DNA of 64,000 bases, from assembly GCA_900314935.1 (NCBI GenBank), contig OMXE01000012.1, forward strand, positions 1 through 64,000, given 5' to 3'. The notes under the pieces are model-generated. The model was not told the origin of the DNA and made no database searches. It saw nothing but the letters and a program-made list of their open reading frames with translations. This stretch comes from an uncultured Prevotella sp. Lineage in GTDB: Bacteria > Bacteroidota > Bacteroidia > Bacteroidales > Bacteroidaceae. Positions 61,826 to 64,000 of the stretch are shown piece after piece (position 1 is the stretch's first letter; each line of letters begins with the position of its first letter). Made by a program: the position numbers and the translations under genes.

Positions 61826-63235
61826 CTACCCAAACAACTCCCTAAGTGCCTCTTCCACTTTCCGGACTGGATGCAGTTCAATCTTGAACTTCTTTGTGTT
61901 CAGTCCGGAAAGATTATGTTTGGGGATGATCATGTGCTGGAAGCCCAGTTTCTCGGCTTCAGCGATGCGCTGCTCGATGCGGTTGACCGGTCGTACCTCC
62001 CCGCTCAGTCCTACCTCTCCTGCCATACACCATCCTGATTCAATGGGAGTATCAACATTACTCGATAACACAGCAGCAATAACACTCAGATCCATGGCGA
62101 GGTCGGTCACCCTTAAACCACCGGCGATATTGATAAACACATCCTTTTGCATCAGTTTGAAGCCCACGCGCTTCTCCAACACTGCCAACAGCATGTTCAG
62201 TCGGCGTTGGTCGAACCCGGTAGCTGAACGCTGGGGCGTACCATAGGCAGCAGAGGAAACCAAGGCCTGGGTCTCTACAAGGAACGGACGGATGCCCTCA
62301 ATAGCTGAAGAGATGGCAATACCACTCAGTCCGTCGTGATCCTGTGTCAGCAACAGCTCTGATGGATTACTCACCTGACGGAGGCCGCTTTCCTGCATCT
62401 CGTAGATGCCTAATTCCGATGTGCTGCCAAAGCGGTTCTTGATGCTTCGCAGGATGCGGTACATATAATGCTGGTCGCCTTCAAACTGGATGACAGTATC
62501 TACGATATGCTCTAAGATCTTCGGTCCTGCCAGTGTTCCTTCCTTGGTGATATGACCGATCAGGATGACGGGCACACCACTCGACTTGGCAAAGCGGAGC
62601 AGGGCAGAGGCACATTCGCGTACCTGAGAGATGCTTCCCGGTGAGCTCTCCACATCCTCGGTGGAGATGGTCTGAATGGAGTCAATCACCACCAGTTCGG
62701 GCTGCACCTCTTTGATATGGTCGAAGATGGCTTCAAGGGAGTTCTCACATAATATGAGGAAGTTCTCCGGTGGAGTGAGGAGTGAGGAGTGAGGAGTGTG
62801 GAGGATTCGCTCTGCGCGCATTTTAAGCTGGTGTGCACTCTCCTCACCGCTTACATACAACACCTTTTTCTCGGGCATGCGGAGGGCGGTCTGCAACGAA
62901 AGGGTACTCTTACCGATGCCTGGCTCACCGCCAAGAAGGACGATGCTGCCAGGAACCAATCCGCCCCCTAACACGCGGTTCAGCTCATCATCATGCATAT
63001 CAACTCTTGGTTCATCTTTCGCAGATATCTCTCTGAGTCGCAACACCTTGGCCGCATTTCCACCTCTATTGGATATTGTCCCGCTACCGAAACTTCCTCT
63101 TCCTTTGGAGGGGGATGAGGGTACGCTGATCTCCTTGAAGGTGTTCCATTGTCCGCAGGCCGGACACTTCCCGATCCACTTCGCTGATTCCTGTCCGCAG
63201 TTCTCGCAGACGTATGCTATCTTGTCTTTTGCCAT
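61826..63235 (-). CDS. radA: DNA repair protein RadA
   Basis: A 469-residue RecA-like protein that processes recombination intermediates. It has the N-terminal zinc site (CENCGQESAKWIGKCPAC), Walker A GEPGIGKST, the KNRFG motif and a Lon-like C-terminal domain. The open frame extends to 63286, but the ATG at 63235 starts MAKDKIAYVCENCG, the usual start. Residues about 143-157 (ILHTPHSSLLTPPEN) are read from a GTGGAGTGAGGAGTG repeat in a surface loop. Confidence 0.95.
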   Translation of the reverse strand: MAKDKIAYVCENCGQESAKWIGKCPACGQWNTFKEISVPSSPSKGRGSFGSGTISNRGGNAAKVLRLREISAKDEPRVDMHDDELNRVLGGGLVPGSIVLLGGEPGIGKSTLSLQTALRMPEKKVLYVSGEESAHQLKMRAERILHTPHSSLLTPPENFLILCENSLEAIFDHIKEVQPELVVIDSIQTISTEDVESSPGSISQVRECASALLRFAKSSGVPVILIGHITKEGTLAGPKILEHIVDTVIQFEGDQHYMYRILRSIKNRFGSTSELGIYEMQESGLRQVSNPSELLLTQDHDGLSGIAISSAIEGIRPFLVETQALVSSAAYGTPQRSATGFDQRRLNMLLAVLEKRVGFKLMQKDVFINIAGGLRVTDLAMDLSVIAAVLSSNVDTPIESGWCMAGEVGLSGEVRPVNRIEQRIAEAEKLGFQHMIIPKHNLSGLNTKKFKIELHPVRKVEEALRELFG

Positions 63236-63253
63236 GTCTCTCAATTGTTTCTG

Positions 63254-63353
63254 CAAAAATACAAAAAAAACTGAAATACGCTCCACGAATCATACTAATT
63301 TTACGAATTCTTTTGTCAGTACTTTCGTAATACAAAATAAATGATTACTTTTG
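63254..63353. promoter_or_regulatory. Divergent promoters of radA and the ABC binding protein
   Basis: Minus strand: TATTTTTG (63261-63254) for radA. Plus strand: TACTTTTG (63346-63353) for the binding protein. TTACGAA (63301-63307) and TTCGTAA (63324-63330) are an inverted repeat centred 30.5 bases before the plus-strand -7 box. Confidence 0.5.
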
Positions 63354-63375
63354 CATCGCCCTTAAAGGTTATGCA

Positions 63376-64000
63376 ATGAGGAGATATTTTGTATTCATGA
63401 TATTGAGCCTGTTTCTTTTCTCATGCGGGAAATCGTATGAGGAGCAGAAACGTTTGTCGCGGGCAGAGAAGGCACGACTGGCAAAAGAAGATTCACTGGC
63501 GTTGAAGGTGGGTACGTTGCCTACACTCGACTGTCTGCCGCTCTTCGTGGCCTACGACCATCATTTCTTTGAGAAGTTCGGTGAAGATGTGCGCATCAAA
63601 CCCTATCAGTCGCAGATCGACTGTGACGATGCTATGCTGAAAGGAAAGATCGAAGGGAATGTGACCGACGTGGTGCGGGCCCAGCGTATGCGTCATAGGG
63701 GAACGGCCCTAAGGTATGTAGCCGCCACCAATGCCTATTGGCAGCTGTTCGGTAACCGCTTGTCGCGTATCCACGAGGTGAAGCAGTTGCAGGATAAGAT
63801 GGTGGGCATGGCCCGCTATTCAGTGACCGATATGCTGACCTCCATGGCCGTTGATAGTGCCAAACTGAAGTCGGAATATGTGTTCCGCATCCAGATCAAC
63901 GATCCAGTCATCCGTCTGCGAATGTTGGTCAACAACGAACTCGACGCGATGTTCTTCACAGAGCCACAGGCTACAGCGGCACGTATCCAGAAACACCCCG
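63376..64000 (+). CDS. ABC-type substrate-binding lipoprotein, partial
   Basis: The gene runs off the window; 208 residues are visible. It has a lipoprotein signal (MRRYFVFMILSLFLFSC) and an SsuA/THI5-like binding-protein fold (GTLPTLDCLPLFVAYDHHFFEKFG). This group binds sulfonates, nitrate or thiamine precursors. The neighbouring permease and ATPase would lie beyond the edge. Since the window contains a sulfur island, a sulfonate role is attractive, but the ligand is not readable. Confidence 0.75.
   Translation, partial: MRRYFVFMILSLFLFSCGKSYEEQKRLSRAEKARLAKEDSLALKVGTLPTLDCLPLFVAYDHHFFEKFGEDVRIKPYQSQIDCDDAMLKGKIEGNVTDVVRAQRMRHRGTALRYVAATNAYWQLFGNRLSRIHEVKQLQDKMVGMARYSVTDMLTSMAVDSAKLKSEYVFRIQINDPVIRLRMLVNNELDAMFFTEPQATAARIQKHP

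Noticed and set aside
1..64000. tRNA, rRNA or transposase genes
   Set aside because: I looked for the usual landmarks by eye and found none; a covariance-model search could still reveal a small RNA.

Overview
The window looks like a chromosome segment of a Bacteroidales bacterium, most likely Prevotella or a close relative. Supporting signs are many promoters with a TAnnTTTG -7 box, few Shine-Dalgarno sites, a SusC/SusD pair, a methylmalonyl-CoA mutase route to propionate, a 37-residue 'smalltalk' protein beside an HU-like protein, and several families of short intergenic repeats. I recognise no tRNA, rRNA, CRISPR array or transposase. The last gene runs off the right edge.

Layout. (1) 0.2-14 kb: a primase-helicase/M15 peptidase/HU/smalltalk module and an exopolysaccharide set (nucleotidyltransferase, WecA-like transferase, HAD phosphatase, Wzc-like tyrosine kinase, rfbA), separated by repeat-rich non-coding stretches. 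Two 118-base inverted repeats (93-210 and 14141-14258) bracket this region. (2) 14.6-16.8 kb: a coiled-coil protein, zapA and rny. (3) 16.8-23.5 kb: a porin/imelysin/di-heme oxidoreductase operon with an orphan CcsA/ResB-like soluble domain, next to a RIC-hemerythrin/LuxR fusion regulator and a second LuxR-type regulator. (4) 23.5-32.3 kb: sodium-pumping methylmalonyl-CoA decarboxylase subunits (alpha absent), an AspT/YidE-type transporter and methylmalonyl-CoA mutase. (5) 32.4-33.6 kb: pgk.

(6) 33.8-54.3 kb is the most interesting part, an almost continuous sulfur island. It holds cysK, an SDF symporter, tcdA, an operon of a binding protein, SusC, SusD and an M20 amidohydrolase, a sulfur-carrier operon (HcyS/HcyF/HcyD-like), and an opposite operon of DsrE-like protein, TusA, family 2B encapsulin shell, SufS-like desulfurase with a long N-terminal extension, and a PLP sulfhydrylase. 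An SDR enzyme, a LuxR-type regulator and metY follow. Five promoters here share a TACC-N8-GGTA dyad whose second half starts exactly 50 bases before the -7 box, so its centre lies near -65. This is the usual place for a LysR-type activator, and it predicts one sulfur regulon. The metY and luxR promoters share a different dyad centred 30.5 bases before the -7 box.

(7) 54.5-64 kb: queC, a GH3 and a GH43 glycosidase (probably xylan or arabinoxylan side-chain breakdown), a TonB-dependent receptor, radA and a partial ABC-type substrate-binding lipoprotein. Short intergenic repeats appear to have become coding sequence inside the desulfurase, GH3 and RadA genes. All of this was read by eye. Domain calls rest on motifs, and promoter calls on pattern and spacing.
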